The notes under the pieces are model-generated. The model was not told the origin of the DNA and did not search any database. It saw only the letters and a list, made by a program, of their open reading frames with translations. From contig JBAXLO010000096.1 in assembly GCA_037134755.1 (NCBI GenBank), positions 1 to 15,859 of the forward strand: a stretch of 15,859 bases of DNA, read 5' to 3'. This stretch comes from JBAXLO01 sp037134755 (GTDB taxonomy: Bacteria > Bacteroidota > Bacteroidia > Bacteroidales > JACABE01). Shown here one piece after another: positions 15,201 through 15,859 of this stretch. A program made the translations under genes and the position numbers. Positions within the stretch are counted from its first letter, which is position 1, and every line of letters starts with the position of its first letter.

Positions 15201-15421
15201 GTTCGTCTGACGGGTGAAGGAGTCAATCCGACGGGTGAAAGTATTCGTCTGACGGGTGAAGTAGTCTATCTGACGGATGAAGGGGTTCGTCTGACGGGTG
15301 AAGTAGTCTATCCGACGGAAGAAAGGGTTCGTTAGACGGGTGAAAGATTTCGTCTTTTAGGTGAAGTAGTCTTACCGATGGATGGAAGGGTTCGTCTGAC
15401 GGGTGAAGGAGTGAATACCTC
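15201..15421. repeat. 21-bp tandem array, ten units, alternating two subtypes
   Basis: The core GACGGGTGAA recurs at exact 21-bp steps starting at 15209, 15230, 15251, 15272, 15293, 15314, 15335, 15356 (degenerate), 15377 and 15398. Odd units begin TTCGTCTGACGGGTGAAG and even units begin GTCTATCYGACGGATGAA, giving a 42-bp dimer that slips once (units 7 and 8 are both odd-type). Unit cores are small dyads, CGTC-T-GACG and TCCG-A-CGGA. The array is about half G+C, unlike its surroundings. On the minus strand one frame is open for 66 codons and reads as heptads around HPSDE, but it needs a GTG start and is open only because 21 is a multiple of 3, so I do not call a gene. Confidence 0.88.
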
Positions 15422-15540
15422 ACCCTGTTCCTGAAATATAAATTAACCCCAACCCCTTAAAAAGCTACCGTGTACCCACATCTTTTTAATAATAATAAAT
15501 CATGATTAGTTAAAATATTGTTCATTCTCTTTTACTTGAT

Positions 15541-15566
15541 TTACTTTTCCCATGATGGAAAAGTAA
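15541..15566. repeat. Perfect 10-bp hairpin
   Basis: TTACTTTTCC (15541-15550) and GGAAAAGTAA (15557-15566) are exact reverse complements around the loop CATGAT. No T tract follows on either strand, so it is not a standard terminator. It stands just outside the long inverted repeat and may be part of the same element. The stretch 15422-15540 before it shows nothing. Confidence 0.6.
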
Positions 15567-15576
15567 CAAAAGATCA

Positions 15577-15769
15577 AGACTGCAGCTCATTTACTTCAAA
15601 ACTACAATTAAAAAAACAAACGCAACCCGAGCCATCCCGAAATAATCTTTTGTGCATTTAATTAAGTTTTCGTCGTCGGGACTCGCGGATTGCTCACTAT
15701 ATTGTTAATTTAAATATTGTTAGAATTGTTTTTTTAATCTTGTTTTGTAGCATAAATGAGCTGATGTCT
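15577..15769. repeat. Long imperfect inverted repeat, about 190 bp (possible mobile or RNA element)
   Basis: Five pairs of arms nest in order. 15577-15593 pairs with 15753-15769 (15 of 17). CAAAAC at 15597 pairs with GTTTTG at 15742. ATTAAAAAAACAA at 15607-15619 pairs with 15726-15738 (13 of 13). GCAACCCG at 15622 pairs with CGGATTGC at 15686 (7 of 8). TCCCGA at 15635 pairs with TCGGGA at 15676. The right side carries an unpaired insert at about 15694-15725. A smaller hairpin TGTCT/AGACA closes at 15765-15780. No ORF is inside. The nested arms indicate a folded element rather than chance. Confidence 0.65.
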
Positions 15770-15791
15770 GTCCGAAGACAAGGAAAGGGAA

Positions 15792-15859
15792 ATTTGGCGA
15801 TTTGGCGATTTGGCGAATTAGTGATTTAGCGGATTGGTGATTTGGCGATATGGTGATTT
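15792..15859. repeat. Octamer tandem repeat running off the window end
   Basis: Eight full 8-bp units and a partial ninth: ATTTGGCG occurs three times, then the variants AATTAGTG, ATTTAGCG, GATTGGTG, then ATTTGGCG, ATATGGTG and ATTT. No coding frame is evident. The right end is cut by the window border, so the copy number is unknown. Confidence 0.85.

Noticed and set aside
15223..15423. 66-codon minus-strand frame of HPSDE-like heptads
   Set aside because: It lies wholly in the 21-bp array, needs a GTG start, has no promoter or conserved domain, and is open only because the period is a multiple of three.

Overview
The window is AT-rich, gene-dense DNA from a member of the Bacteroidota, most likely a Bacteroidales/Marinilabiliales-type anaerobe or relative. 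The evidence is a type IX secretion gene (porQ), a DUF3822-rsmD gene pair, Bacteroidota-style promoters (TTG about 18-20 bp upstream of TAnnTTTG) and no clear Shine-Dalgarno sequences. No rRNA, tRNA, CRISPR array, integrase or transposase gene was seen.

Layout. 1-552 is the 3' part of a PepD dipeptidase. It is followed by a MITE-like inverted-repeat element and a bidirectional terminator shared with a convergent gene for a small membrane protein (846-1034, minus). 1369-3432 holds a long-chain acyl-CoA ligase and a small four-cysteine DUF1289 protein. 3900-6783 is a two-gene signalling unit: a FIST sensor protein whose 3' end overlaps a cytosolic PAS/histidine kinase/receiver hybrid kinase, with a good promoter at 3729-3758. 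A convergent 14-helix MFS transporter follows (6807-8186, minus). The 695-bp gap after it contains a 21-bp-period tandem array with an ABB superstructure and a 36-bp near-palindrome.

8882-10377 (minus) carries porQ and, 15 bp downstream, a YdeI/OmdA (DUF1905) gene broken by one apparent single-base deletion. A lipoprotein with MORN-like YwqK repeats lies on plus (10864-11535) and overlaps, tail to tail, a tightly packed minus operon of DUF3822, rsmD and a DUF985 cupin. Upstream of that is a fusion protein of an aminoglycoside-phosphotransferase-like kinase (AmgK-like) and the C-terminal domain of RapZ. The last 890 bp are non-coding and repeat-rich: a second 21-bp tandem array, a 10-bp perfect hairpin, a roughly 190-bp imperfect inverted repeat, and an octamer array that runs off the window.

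Most genes are chromosomal housekeeping or accessory functions in small independent units. The observations most worth following are the kinase-RapZ fusion (a possible amino-sugar kinase joined to a GlcN6P-sensing domain), the two unrelated 21-bp arrays, the long terminal inverted repeat, the orphan minus-strand terminator at 10546-10581, and the frameshifted YdeI-like gene. None of these is proven to be a new system from sequence alone.
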